46,297 nt of DNA from CAZGAH01 sp964523295. Lineage in GTDB: Bacteria; Desulfobacterota; Desulfovibrionia; Desulfovibrionales; Desulfovibrionaceae. This document shows positions 1 to 9,020 of the stretch, piece by piece. The first letter of the stretch is position 1. The number at the start of each line of letters is the position of its first letter. The stretch is from the NCBI GenBank assembly GCA_964523295.1, contig CAZGAH010000032.1, forward strand, positions 1 through 46,297, written 5' to 3'. The notes beneath the pieces were generated by a model, which saw only the letters and a list, made by a program, of their open reading frames with translations, was not told the origin of the DNA and searched no databases. The position numbers and the translations under genes were made by a program.

Positions 1-10
1 AGAATCACAC

Positions 11-151
11 CTAAAAGCAAGGGCTATTTTTGTCCGAAAATCTCCACGCACTATAATGGGCGGCGAGTTGCAGCGCGATGGTCGCAAAACGTTCCTTGTC
101 GCCGTCAAGGTGCGAACGGATCAAGGATTTGATTTGTTCAGCGGTCGCCAT
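11..151 (-). pseudogene. 5' fragment of an AAA-family ATPase gene
   Basis: The ATG at 151 is preceded by a GGAAAGG ribosome site. The first 32 codons (MATAEQIKSLIRSH...LQLAAH, down to about position 56) look like the N-terminus of the small AAA ATPases that begin with a TAEQ-x-x-LIRSH helix. After LQLAAH the reading frame continues into unrelated residues (YSAWRFSDKNSPCF) and stops at 11. No Walker A motif is reached, so only the N-terminal helix survives. The break near position 55 suggests insertion or deletion of DNA to the left. The family call rests on memory of the N-terminal motif only. Confidence 0.5.
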
Positions 152-456
152 GGCTGCCTTTCCAGAAAACACTGTATATACTCTTATACTATCCATTCTT
201 AGTGAAAAAGTCCAGAAAAACAACTCAAATTCCGACATGCTGTTATCTGATCCAGCCCCAAAAGCGCATCAGGCCAGCTGCCGTACGCGCGCCTGAGGCA
301 GCACCGCCGGGCAAGTGCGCCGGTCCGCAGCTCAGGCGGACGAACGTGGCGCGTCCTGCTTGCCTTTTTCAGGAAAAACCCGTTAGACGTATCCCTCAAT
401 GGGCTTTCGCTTCGCTCCAGAAGACTGGGGCTTGACCGCGGGACAAGGGAGACGAC
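152..456. other. Intergenic region with no gene seen
   Basis: About 300 bases lie between the ATPase remnant (minus) and the kinase operon (plus), so the two are divergent. It must hold the promoter of the kinase pair. I see no convincing -35/-10 pair, riboswitch or RNA gene. The open frames here are short shadows. Confidence 0.4.
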
Positions 457-3400
457 ATGCCCGGCCTTCTGAAGCGATGGGGAGGGACGTTGCTGCGCCA
501 GTCCAGCCTGCGGTTGCTGCTGGTTTTTCTGGCCTCGCTGGCGCTCATCGTGCTGCTGGTCCTGTTTTTTTACCGGGCCACCGCGCTCAGGGCACGGGCC
601 GCGCAGGCGAATATGCTCACTTCGTACTGGACGCTCGTACTCGAAAATCAGGAAAAGCACTGGCAGCAGCAGGCCCATCACATCGCCACGCGCCCGGACC
701 TTTCGCGGTTTTTGCAGCAAGCGCCGGACAGCTGGGCCGAGGGGGCCGGGTTTCTGCAATCGCTGGGCGAAGACCCGCATTTCGCCACCCTGATCATCCG
801 CACGCGCGACCGGCGAGTATTGTTCGCCGCCGAAGGCCTCGGTCACGAGCTGGCCGTACTGGACTGCCAAACCCTGCCCTGGTGCTACGATGCGGAGCGA
901 AAGCGCCTGTATCGGGTGTATTCCGAACTGGTCTGGGCCGGGAGCATGGGCATGGTGGTGCTGGAGCTGTGGCGCGAGCTGGATGATGCGCTGTTGGCGA
1001 AGGCTGCCAATCCTGATGTCTCGCTTCAGCTGCTGTGGCAGAACACAGTGGTTGCCCGATCACCCGGGGCTGCGACGCATCGCACTGCGTCGGGCGGATA
1101 TTCCGACGGCGTGGGCGGCGTCATTCCCCTTCCTGACGCCGGGGGATTCGGTCCGGCGCTCGCGGTTGAAAGCCGGGCATTGACTATTATCTCGGCAAGG
1201 GAGCTGGCGGGCGCGAGTGCGCTGGCGCTGGCGGGCGTCGTTGTCTGCATGTGGATCGCCCTGGGCATGTGGCAGCTCCGGCTGGCCAGACGGCTGATGG
1301 CCCTGGCCGAGGCCTCGCGCCGCTTCGTCGCGGACTATCGCGATACGCCCGACGTTTGCTGCCAGCTGGAGCGGGCGCGGACCGCGAGCGGAGATGAAAT
1401 CGACGCCGTGGCCAATGCCCTGACGCAGCTGACGCGGGCCGTGGTCGAGCGCGACGGGGAGCGGCAAGAGCGCGAGGCGCGACTGGCCGGGAGCGAGGCC
1501 CGGCTGCGGGAAATCGCCGCCGTGGTCGGTGTCGGACTTTTTGTGGTCGACGCGCAGCACCGCTTCAGCTTTGCAAACGTCGCCGCGGAAACGCTGCTGG
1601 GCTGGGAGCCGGGGGAACTGCTCGGCCGGAACGCCCATGAGGCCATGCACAGCCGGCTCCCCGCGGGGAAACACCACGACCTGGAGCATTGCCTCGTACA
1701 CCAGGCCTTGCAGACGGGGGAGCCCGGCCAGAGTCTGGCGGAATGGCTGGTCCGGAAAGACGGCACGCTCTTTCCGGCCTCGATGTCGGTGCGGACGATC
1801 CGCCACGACCAGCTCGTGACCGGCGCGGTCGTCGCCTTCGTGGACGAGACGCAGCGTCGGGACATGGAAGAATCCCTGCGTCGGAGCGAGGAGCGGCTGC
1901 GCCTGGCAATGGCTGCGGCCCGGATCGGCGTATGGCACTACGAGGCGACAACCGACGCACTGCACTGGAATCCCGAGGCAGCGGCCTTTTTTGGCGCCTC
2001 GTCAGGCAGTACGCAGGGGAGCCTGGCCGAATTTCTGGACCCGATTCATCCTGCCGACCGTCCGCTCGTCCACGAGGCCCTGCGCGCCGCACCGTGCAGC
2101 CAGGACCCGGAAAATGCCTTTCAGGTTGAATACCGTATCCTGGGCCGCGACGGCGAGGAACGCTGGATACTGCTCACAGGCAAACGCTGCCTGCGCACAG
2201 CAGCCGGGCTGACGCGCCTGCGCGGTGCTGCCGTGGACATTACGGAGAGCAGACGGGCAGCCGAACGCTACGAGGCGATTATCCGCACCGCATTGGACGG
2301 TTTTCTGCTCGTCGACCTGCAGGGCCGCATCATCGAGGTCAACGAGGCCTATTGCCAGTTGACGGGCTATTCCCGGGCCGAATTGCTGGGCATGGGCATC
2401 GCAGACGTCGAGGAAAACGAGAATCCTTCGGAAACGGTTGCCCACTTCCGTCAGATCATGAGCAAGGGTTCTGAAAGGTTCGAGACCCGGCATCGAGGCA
2501 AGGACGGATCCCTGATCGAACTGGAGGTCAGCGCGCAATACCTTGCCGCGGACCAGCGCATCTGCTCCTTTGTGCGCGACAATACCGCGCGCAGACTGGT
2601 CGAGGAGACCCTGCAACGCGCCGCTCGCGCCGCCGAGGCCGCCAGCAGGGCCAAGACCGAGTTCCTGGCTGCCGTCAGTCACGAGATACGCACGCCCATG
2701 AACGCCATCATGGGTCTGTCCTATCTGGCCGTGCACCAGAATCCCGGACCCCGGCCCGCCGAGCACCTGCAGCGCATCCAGACGGAAACCAGACGGCTGC
2801 TCGGCATCGTCAACGACATCCTGGACTACTCCCGGAGCGAGGCCGGACGCCTGGCGCTGGAGTCCGTGCCCTTTATTCTGGACGACGTCTTTGCCGCAAC
2901 CGACAGCCTGATGCGCCCCAAGGCCGAGGAAAAGGATCTGGAACTTTCCTTTGTCCTCCCGTCCCCGCCCCTGCCGACCCTGGACGGCGATCCGTCGCGT
3001 CTGGGCCAGGTGCTGCGTAATCTCATCGACAACGCCATAAAATTCACGGATCAGGGGAGCGTCCGGGTCAGCGTTCACGAGCTGGCGAGGGAACCGGGCA
3101 GGCTGCACTGCGAGTTCAGGGTCGCCGATACGGGCATCGGCATGGATGCCTCCTCGCAGTCCTGGCTCTTCGATACCTTTTCGCAGGGCGACGCCTCGAC
3201 CTCGCGCCGCTATGGCGGCCTGGGCCTGGGCCTGGCCATATCCCGGCGCCTGGTGCAGATGATGGGCGGCGCCATCCGGGTGAAAAGCGAGCCCGGACAA
3301 GGGAGCGTGTTTTCCTTTACGGCCTGGTTCGGCCTGGCCCGCGAATCGGGTACGGGCCGGAACAATGGGCACCGACGCGTGATCTCCGTCCTGGTGGCCG

Positions 3401-4104
3401 ACGAGGACGCAGCCCAGCGCGAGGAACTGTCCCGCCAGCTCGCGGCCTTCGGCTTTGCGGTGTACGCGGCGGTTTCGTCCGCGGAGTGCCTGGACGTTCT
3501 GGAGCACATCAAGACCGCCACCGGGCGATGCTGCGAACTGCTGCTCCTGCACCGGCTTCTTCCGGATATGGGCGGAGAGGAGACGGCGCAGTCCGTTCTC
3601 GATCGCTGCGATCCAGAGGCGCGTCCCGCGATCTTCCTGCTGGTCGATCCGGCCGACCCCGAGGCCGACCACGGGCGTACGGCGCAGCACATCGAGGGCG
3701 TGCTCTCCCGACCGGCGCCTCCGGAGCAGCTTTTCGAAATCGTCATGAAAGTTTTCGGTCGGCGTCCGGACCTGTTCGGGACGCCCCCGGCGCCGCTGGC
3801 GCCGGAGCAGGAGCGCCCTGCCGGGCAGACCGACATGCCCGCAAACGTCGGCCCGCCCCCTGATCCGGAACGCGTGCTCTCACTGATCCGCGAGCTGAAC
3901 ATGGCCCTGACCAACGACACCTACATCGACGAAGAACTGCTCGATGCCCTGGCTAAGGCCCTGGCCGGCGGCATGGCCGGTCGCGCGGAGCTGACCCGCC
4001 TGCGCAGGGCCGTGCTCTCGTTCTCTTACGACACCGCCCGATCGGCGTTGCTGGACCTGATCGCCGCCCTGGGCCTGTCCCCCCAGGAGGTGGACCCGGC
4101 GTGA
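457..4104 (+). CDS. Membrane hybrid sensor histidine kinase with three PAS domains and a degenerate receiver
   Basis: A 1215-residue sensor kinase of the inner membrane. The ATG at 457 follows GGGAG. Membrane segments are at about 19-39 and 251-274, enclosing a periplasmic sensor region of about 210 residues. A HAMP-like segment (about 275-330) follows, then PAS domains at about 349-470, 482-600 and 604-720. HisKA carries phospho-acceptor His742 in SHEIRTPMNAIMG, and HATPase_c has its N box at LRNLIDNAIKF (about 854). The C-terminal receiver-like domain (about 975-1100) keeps the acidic ADED pair. At the usual phospho-Asp position it has His1032 (LLLLHRLLPDMGG), and the conserved Lys appears as Arg (LSRP). 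It is therefore probably not phosphorylated normally. The stop codon overlaps the GTG start of the next kinase, so the two are translated together. The signal sensed is unknown. Confidence 0.9.
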   Translation: MPGLLKRWGGTLLRQSSLRLLLVFLASLALIVLLVLFFYRATALRARAAQANMLTSYWTLVLENQEKHWQQQAHHIATRPDLSRFLQQAPDSWAEGAGFLQSLGEDPHFATLIIRTRDRRVLFAAEGLGHELAVLDCQTLPWCYDAERKRLYRVYSELVWAGSMGMVVLELWRELDDALLAKAANPDVSLQLLWQNTVVARSPGAATHRTASGGYSDGVGGVIPLPDAGGFGPALAVESRALTIISARELAGASALALAGVVVCMWIALGMWQLRLARRLMALAEASRRFVADYRDTPDVCCQLERARTASGDEIDAVANALTQLTRAVVERDGERQEREARLAGSEARLREIAAVVGVGLFVVDAQHRFSFANVAAETLLGWEPGELLGRNAHEAMHSRLPAGKHHDLEHCLVHQALQTGEPGQSLAEWLVRKDGTLFPASMSVRTIRHDQLVTGAVVAFVDETQRRDMEESLRRSEERLRLAMAAARIGVWHYEATTDALHWNPEAAAFFGASSGSTQGSLAEFLDPIHPADRPLVHEALRAAPCSQDPENAFQVEYRILGRDGEERWILLTGKRCLRTAAGLTRLRGAAVDITESRRAAERYEAIIRTALDGFLLVDLQGRIIEVNEAYCQLTGYSRAELLGMGIADVEENENPSETVAHFRQIMSKGSERFETRHRGKDGSLIELEVSAQYLAADQRICSFVRDNTARRLVEETLQRAARAAEAASRAKTEFLAAVSHEIRTPMNAIMGLSYLAVHQNPGPRPAEHLQRIQTETRRLLGIVNDILDYSRSEAGRLALESVPFILDDVFAATDSLMRPKAEEKDLELSFVLPSPPLPTLDGDPSRLGQVLRNLIDNAIKFTDQGSVRVSVHELAREPGRLHCEFRVADTGIGMDASSQSWLFDTFSQGDASTSRRYGGLGLGLAISRRLVQMMGGAIRVKSEPGQGSVFSFTAWFGLARESGTGRNNGHRRVISVLVADEDAAQREELSRQLAAFGFAVYAAVSSAECLDVLEHIKTATGRCCELLLLHRLLPDMGGEETAQSVLDRCDPEARPAIFLLVDPADPEADHGRTAQHIEGVLSRPAPPEQLFEIVMKVFGRRPDLFGTPPAPLAPEQERPAGQTDMPANVGPPPDPERVLSLIRELNMALTNDTYIDEELLDALAKALAGGMAGRAELTRLRRAVLSFSYDTARSALLDLIAALGLSPQEVDPA

Positions 4105-6518
4105 ACGATCTCACGAACGCAACGATACTTATCGTCGACGACCAGCCGCTGAACATCGACATCCTGGCCGTAGCGCTCAAGGACGAGTACCGCGTCAAGG
4201 TCGCCCTTAAGGGCGAGCGGGCAGTGCAGGTCGCAAGGACGCAGCCAACGGACCTCATCCTGCTCGACGTGATGATGCCCGGCATGGACGGCTTCGAGGT
4301 CTGCCGGCGGCTCAAGGCCGCCGAGGCCACGCGGGATATACCGATCATCTTCATCACGGCCAGGTCCCAGAGCCAGGACATCATCCAGGGCCTGAAACTC
4401 GGCGCCGTGGACTATATCTCCAAGCCCCTGACCATCCCCGTGGTCCAGGCCCGGGTGCGTACGCACCTGGAACTGCGTCGCAAGGAGCTGGCCCTGGAGC
4501 ACGCACGGCGCGAACTGGAACGCCGCGTCGAGGAGCGCACGGCTGAGCTGGCCAAGGCCAATGCCCATCTCAAGCGCGTCGTCTCCCTGCTGGAAGAATC
4601 CAATGCCGGGCTCACTGCCAGCGAAAAACGCATCAAGGCCCTGCTCGACGCCCTGCCCGACCTGGTCGTCGTACTCGACGCCGACGGCCGCTACCTCGAA
4701 GCGCTCGGCTCGGAACTGATAAATCGATACGGCGCACAGGCAGAGGTACGCGGAAAACGACTGCATGAATACGTTCCGGCTGAATATGCCGACCAGGTGC
4801 TGAACAGCATCCGGCAGGTGCTGAAAACAGGTGAGACGCAGGCCCTCGAATACCGCATCGACACTCAGGCCGGCCCGCGCTGGTACGAAGGCCGGGCCGC
4901 GAGGCTGAGCCCGGAAACAGTCGTCGTCGTCGCCCGTGACGCCACCTGGCGCCGCGAGGCCCTCGAGGCCGTGCAGCGCAGCAGTCAGCTTTTCCAGGAC
5001 CTCATGGACAATTCGCCGTCGCTCATCTTTCTCAGGGACCCCGAAGGACGCTTCATGCTCGTCAACAAGGGTTTCGAAACCACGTACGGGCTCCCCCTGG
5101 AGCAGATCACCGGCAAGACCGTGTTCGAGCTTTTTCCCCGAAAGCAGGCTGAACAGCTCTTTCACGACGATCAGGCCATCCTGAACGGCGGAAGGTCCCT
5201 GGTTGTGGAGGAAACGCTCGTCATCGCCGGACAGGAGCGCGTCTTCCATACCGCAAAATTCCCTTTGCGCGGGCCGAATGGACGGGTGGACGGCGTCTGC
5301 GGCATTGCCGCCGATATTACCGACCTGAAACAGGTGGAGCACAGACTCAGGCAGGCCAAGGAGGCGGCCGAGGCGGCCAGTCGCACCAAAAGCAGCTTTC
5401 TCGCCACCATGAGCCACGAAATCCGCACACCGCTGCACGGCGTTCTGGGCATGGCCCAATTGCTGGAAACAACCGACCTCGACGACACGCAGCACAGCTA
5501 CCTGCACGACATCGAACATGCCGCCTCGAATCTGCTCAACCTGCTCAATCGCCTGCTCGATTTCGCCTCCCTGGAGGCGGGCAACACCGAACTGGCGGCC
5601 ACGCCGTTCTCCCTGCGCTCGCAGCTGGAGCCCCTGGCCAGCGCCAGCCGCGAACAGGCCGAGGCAAAAGGATTGACTTTCGTCCTCACGGTCGCGCCCG
5701 AGGTGCCCGACTATCTTGTCGGCGATGCCGACCGGATCATGAAGGCGCTCTCGAGCCTGCTGGACAATGCCGTCAAATTCTCCGATCAGGGCCGGATCGA
5801 ACTGAGCGTACGCTGCGTCCCCTCCGACCTGCCGCCCGGCGCGCCGTCCGAAGACCTGGCGGACGTCGGACTGCTGTTTGCTGTCCAGGATCAGGGTATC
5901 GGCATCGCCCCTGACATGCAGGAACACCTCTTCGATCCCTTCAGCCAGCTCGACGCCTCGTACACGCGCCGCTTCGGCGGCGCCGGCCTGGGGCTGGCGA
6001 CGGCGCGACGACTTGTCGAACTCATGGGCGGCCAGATCGCACTGGAAAGCTCCCCGGGCCAGGGCTCGCTCTTCCTGTTTTCCGTCCGGTTGCCGCGCTA
6101 TGCCGAGGCGGAAGAGCAGCGCCGATGCCCCGGCCCCTTGCCGGCCACGCTGCGAATCCTGGTCGTCGACCCCGCAGCCTCCAGCCGGGCAACGGCCATG
6201 CTGCTGCTGAGCTGGCTGGGACATGCGGCAACCGTCGTCGCCGACTGCCCGGAGGCCCTGCCCCTCCTGGAGGCGGGACACTGGGATTGCCTGCTGCTGG
6301 ACACCGGACCAGGACAGCCCTGCGCTCTGGAACTCGTCAGCCACTTCCCGGCGGACATCGACGACCCGCAGCACAGGCCCCGGCTCATCGGCCTGATCGG
6401 CCCGGACAGCGCCGGGACGGACGAAAACCGACACCTGGCCGACGGCCTGGACGCCGTGCTGCAAAAACCCTTGCACCTGGCCCCCCTGCAACGGGCGCTG
6501 ACCCCACTCCAGGTCTGA
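4101..6518 (+). CDS. Cytoplasmic hybrid histidine kinase with N- and C-terminal receivers
   Basis: An 805-residue protein starting at GTG 4101, which overlaps the upstream stop in a GTGA junction; AGGAGG at 4085-4090 is the ribosome site. Domains in order: a receiver with Asp56 (LILLDVMMPGMDG) and IVDD acidic pair; a coiled coil (about 125-175); two PAS domains (about 180-285 and 295-415); HisKA with His439 (SHEIRTPLHG); HATPase_c with LSSLLDNAVKFSD and the GAGLGLATARRL G box; and a weaker C-terminal receiver (about 684-800). That last receiver has Asp734 (CLLLDTG) and a KP motif but a poor acidic pair (VVDP). No membrane segment is seen. Coupling to the membrane kinase suggests one phosphorelay, with the N-terminal receiver a natural target of the upstream kinase (inference). 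Confidence 0.9.
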   Translation: MNDLTNATILIVDDQPLNIDILAVALKDEYRVKVALKGERAVQVARTQPTDLILLDVMMPGMDGFEVCRRLKAAEATRDIPIIFITARSQSQDIIQGLKLGAVDYISKPLTIPVVQARVRTHLELRRKELALEHARRELERRVEERTAELAKANAHLKRVVSLLEESNAGLTASEKRIKALLDALPDLVVVLDADGRYLEALGSELINRYGAQAEVRGKRLHEYVPAEYADQVLNSIRQVLKTGETQALEYRIDTQAGPRWYEGRAARLSPETVVVVARDATWRREALEAVQRSSQLFQDLMDNSPSLIFLRDPEGRFMLVNKGFETTYGLPLEQITGKTVFELFPRKQAEQLFHDDQAILNGGRSLVVEETLVIAGQERVFHTAKFPLRGPNGRVDGVCGIAADITDLKQVEHRLRQAKEAAEAASRTKSSFLATMSHEIRTPLHGVLGMAQLLETTDLDDTQHSYLHDIEHAASNLLNLLNRLLDFASLEAGNTELAATPFSLRSQLEPLASASREQAEAKGLTFVLTVAPEVPDYLVGDADRIMKALSSLLDNAVKFSDQGRIELSVRCVPSDLPPGAPSEDLADVGLLFAVQDQGIGIAPDMQEHLFDPFSQLDASYTRRFGGAGLGLATARRLVELMGGQIALESSPGQGSLFLFSVRLPRYAEAEEQRRCPGPLPATLRILVVDPAASSRATAMLLLSWLGHAATVVADCPEALPLLEAGHWDCLLLDTGPGQPCALELVSHFPADIDDPQHRPRLIGLIGPDSAGTDENRHLADGLDAVLQKPLHLAPLQRALTPLQV

Positions 6519-6705
6519 GGCTCCGGCGACGCACGCAACACGCGCACAGGCTAAAAAAACGCTAAAAATAATCTAGAAAAACTCTTGCTTTTTCCACACG
6601 TCCCGCTACAAGAAACGTCGGTTCCGTCGGCCTCGTCCGCGGAAGAGCGCAGGGCGATGTCCCCGCGATGTCTGCGCGATGTCGGGCGGGCTGTCCGGGC
6701 GGGGC

Positions 6706-6733
6706 TTGACAGAAGAGCGGTTATGCTTATGAT
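6706..6733 (+). promoter_or_regulatory. Sigma-70-type promoter for the HicB-like gene
   Basis: TTGACA at 6706-6711 and TATGAT at 6728-6733 are separated by 16 bases, close to consensus. They lie about 78 bases before the ATG at 6811. The rest of 6519-6810 holds no gene that I can see and no HicA-sized toxin frame. Confidence 0.65.
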
Positions 6734-6810
6734 TTCTCTGCGCCGCACGTGACGCGCCCCCGGGCGTTTCCGACGCCGCAGATGGAACCGGACCTTGCGA
6801 GGTGAAGACC

Positions 6811-7002
6811 ATGCTTTCTTTTGCCGTTGAATTCGACCGCACGGGCGATGGCGGCTGGATCGCCCGCATCCCGGACGTACCCCAGGCCCAGTCCTACGGT
6901 CGCACTCCCGCCGAGGCCAAGGCCCGTGCCCAGGCCTACGCCCTGGCCACGCTCGACGAGCTGCTCGAAGAACCGCCTGCGCTGACGCCGCGACCGGCCT
7001 GA
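6811..7002 (+). CDS. Orphan HicB-like protein
   Basis: A 63-residue protein. The ATG at 6811 has AGGTGA five bases upstream, which is preferred over the in-frame GTG at 6802. MLSFAVEFDRTGDGGWIARIPDVPQAQSYGRTPAEAKARAQAYALATLDELLE matches the HicB fold: a beta-strand, D-x-DG-x-W-x-A-x-IPD, then a G-x-T-x-x-EA helix. HicB proteins are antitoxins of HicA RNases, but no HicA frame is visible on either side (292 bases upstream, 83 downstream). It lacks a C-terminal DNA-binding domain, so it may be a solitary regulator or housekeeping homologue. Confidence 0.75.
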   Translation: MLSFAVEFDRTGDGGWIARIPDVPQAQSYGRTPAEAKARAQAYALATLDELLEEPPALTPRPA

Positions 7003-7085
7003 CGCGCGGGCAGCGGCAAGTCAGCCCCCTGCCCTCCCCGCCTCCAGCGTTGACAAGACCGAAGGCTTGAGACCAGGGTCCGGCC

Positions 7086-8882
7086 ATGACAGGTTCGGCA
7101 CTTTTTTTTACGCCCGGCCGCGATGCGGCACCGCACAATGGCTGCCCGTGCGACGAGGCCGGCTGGTCCCTGGCCCTGGAGCACCCCGCCCGCGTGCATG
7201 TTGCCACCGACCTCGCGGAGGTTCCCTCGCTGTTGCAGACGGCGGAGCGCGCGGCCCGAGCGGGAATGTACGTTGCCTTCGCCGTTGCCTACGAGGCCGC
7301 CCCGGCCTTCGACCCCGCCCATACAGTCCGCAGCACGCCCGGCCTGCCCCTGGCCTGGGCCGCTGAGTATGCGGCCCCCGCGCCAGCCCCCGCGCCGGCC
7401 CCCGCGCCTTCCCCCTCGTCGGAAGCGCACTGGCGCCTTTCCGACTGGCGTTGCGCCGTATCCCGCCAGGACTACGACCAGGCCCTGCTGCGCATCCGCG
7501 AGGCCATACGCCAGGGCGAGACCTATCAGGTCAATTACACGGTCCCGTTTGACGCCGTGTTCTCAGGCTCGCCGCAGGCTCTGGCCCGGGACCTGGCCGC
7601 GCGACAGGGGCGCTGTTTCGCCGCCTGCCTCGAGCTCGGGCCGCTGACGCTCGTCTCGCTGTCGCCGGAGCTGTTTTTTCTCCGCCGCGGGCGTCAGGTT
7701 CTGGTCCGGCCCATGAAGGGCACCGCAGGTCGCGGACGTCATCTGGCCGAGGACGGGCAGCTGGCCGCGGCCCTGGCCGCGTGTCCGAAGAACCGGGCCG
7801 AGAATGTCATGATCGTTGATCTGCTGCGCAGCGACCTCGGCCGCGTGGCCGTGCCCGGCAGCGTGCGCGTTGACGCGCTGTTTACGGTCGAGCGCTACGC
7901 GACGCTGTTGCAGATGACCTCCAGCATCAGCGCGACGTTGCGCGAGGATGTTGACCTGGCCGGTCTGTTCGCGGCGCTTTTCCCGTGCGGATCGGTCACC
8001 GGCGCGCCCAAGATCCGCACCATGGAACTCATTGCCGCGCTCGAGGCCGCCCCGCGGGGATTCGCCTACGGCGCCATCGGCTTCCTGCTGCCCGGCGGCG
8101 ACGCGATTTGCAATGTCCCGATCCGCACCATTGCCCTTGCCGGCGACCAGGCCCGCTTTTTTGTCGGCGGCGGCGTGACCCACGACTCCGTGGCCGCGGC
8201 CGAGTATGACGAGTGTGTGACCAAAATGGCCTTTCTCACCAGGCCGCCGCGCCGTTTTCGCCTCCTGGAGAGCCTGCTGCTGCGCGACGGCGCGCTCTGG
8301 CTCCTGGAGCGGCACCTGGACCGCCTGCGCGACTCGGCAGCCTGGTCCGGCCATGTCTTCCGCGAGGACCGAGTGCGCGCGACACTGGCCGGACTGGCAA
8401 CGGCGCATCCGCAGGGTCGCTGGAAGGTCCGGCTGCTGCTCGATCCGGACGGAGCCCTGGAGACGCAGCTGCTGCCCCTGCCCGGCACCCGGCCGCGGCG
8501 GCCCATCCTCGGGCTGGCGCGCGAGCCGGTGTGCAGCGACGATCCGCTGCTGTTTCACAAGACCGACGCCCGCGGGACCTACGAGAGCGCTCTGGCCGCG
8601 GCGCCCGGTTGCGACGACGTCGTGCTCTGGAACGAACGCGGCGAGGTCACCGAAACCTGCCACGGCAATATCGTCCTGCGTCTGGACGGCCGTCTCTGCA
8701 CCCCGCACCGCGACTGCGGCCTGCTGCCCGGCACGCTGCGCGCGGAGCTGCTGGACCGGGGCCTGCTCAACGAGCGTGTCGTCGCCGTCGCGGACCTGGC
8801 CCGAGCGTCCGCCCTGTGGATGATCAACTCGGTACGTGGCTGGCGGCGTGCCGCCCTTCGCCAGTCCGAATCCGACACTTGA
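7086..8882 (+). CDS. pabBC: Fused aminodeoxychorismate synthase component I / aminodeoxychorismate lyase (PabB-PabC)
   Basis: A 598-residue bifunctional folate-pathway enzyme. The N-terminal part is a chorismate-binding domain. It has Lys211 in RPMKGTAGRGR (the PabB-type PxKGT lysine), the FPCGSVTGAPKIRTMELI motif near 304, and VPIRTIAL near 345. It should make 4-amino-4-deoxychorismate with a PabA amidase, which is not in this window. The C-terminal 190 residues are a class IV PLP fold. Lys492 in FHKTDARGTYE is the likely Schiff-base lysine, followed by NERGEVTETCHGNIVLRLDGR. This half would release pyruvate to give p-aminobenzoate. An Ala-Pro repeat linker (about 97-112) lies inside the N-terminal domain. 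The ribosome site is weak (AGGGTCC). Confidence 0.9.
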   Translation: MTGSALFFTPGRDAAPHNGCPCDEAGWSLALEHPARVHVATDLAEVPSLLQTAERAARAGMYVAFAVAYEAAPAFDPAHTVRSTPGLPLAWAAEYAAPAPAPAPAPAPSPSSEAHWRLSDWRCAVSRQDYDQALLRIREAIRQGETYQVNYTVPFDAVFSGSPQALARDLAARQGRCFAACLELGPLTLVSLSPELFFLRRGRQVLVRPMKGTAGRGRHLAEDGQLAAALAACPKNRAENVMIVDLLRSDLGRVAVPGSVRVDALFTVERYATLLQMTSSISATLREDVDLAGLFAALFPCGSVTGAPKIRTMELIAALEAAPRGFAYGAIGFLLPGGDAICNVPIRTIALAGDQARFFVGGGVTHDSVAAAEYDECVTKMAFLTRPPRRFRLLESLLLRDGALWLLERHLDRLRDSAAWSGHVFREDRVRATLAGLATAHPQGRWKVRLLLDPDGALETQLLPLPGTRPRRPILGLAREPVCSDDPLLFHKTDARGTYESALAAAPGCDDVVLWNERGEVTETCHGNIVLRLDGRLCTPHRDCGLLPGTLRAELLDRGLLNERVVAVADLARASALWMINSVRGWRRAALRQSESDT

Positions 8883-8889
8883 CGCCGAT

Positions 8890-8912
8890 TTCCCATTGAA
8901 TCGCAATGGGAA
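8890..8912 (+). terminator. Hairpin after the PabB-PabC gene
   Basis: TTCCCATTG (8890-8898) and CAATGGGAA (8904-8912) form a perfect 9-bp stem with a 5-base loop, starting 8 bases after the stop. There is only a weak T tract downstream, so it is a possible terminator or mRNA-stabilising stem. Confidence 0.5.
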
Positions 8913-9020
8913 TTGATATATGCAGGGGCTGCCGATTCGACGAGAATGCGATATTGCTCATGACACGCGCCGAGTCATGCCCGGGCATCCCGGATGCATG
9001 GCAGGGGGGGAGAAGGCGGC

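Noticed and set aside
2002..6491. Long minus-strand frames (562 and 821 residues) opposite the kinase genes
   Set aside because: The kinase frames carry full catalytic motifs; the antisense frames show no domain and arise from high GC.
7375..7412. Tandem GC repeat (CCCGCGCC-like units)
   Set aside because: It encodes an Ala-Pro linker within the PabB domain in frame; no independent repeat array is needed.
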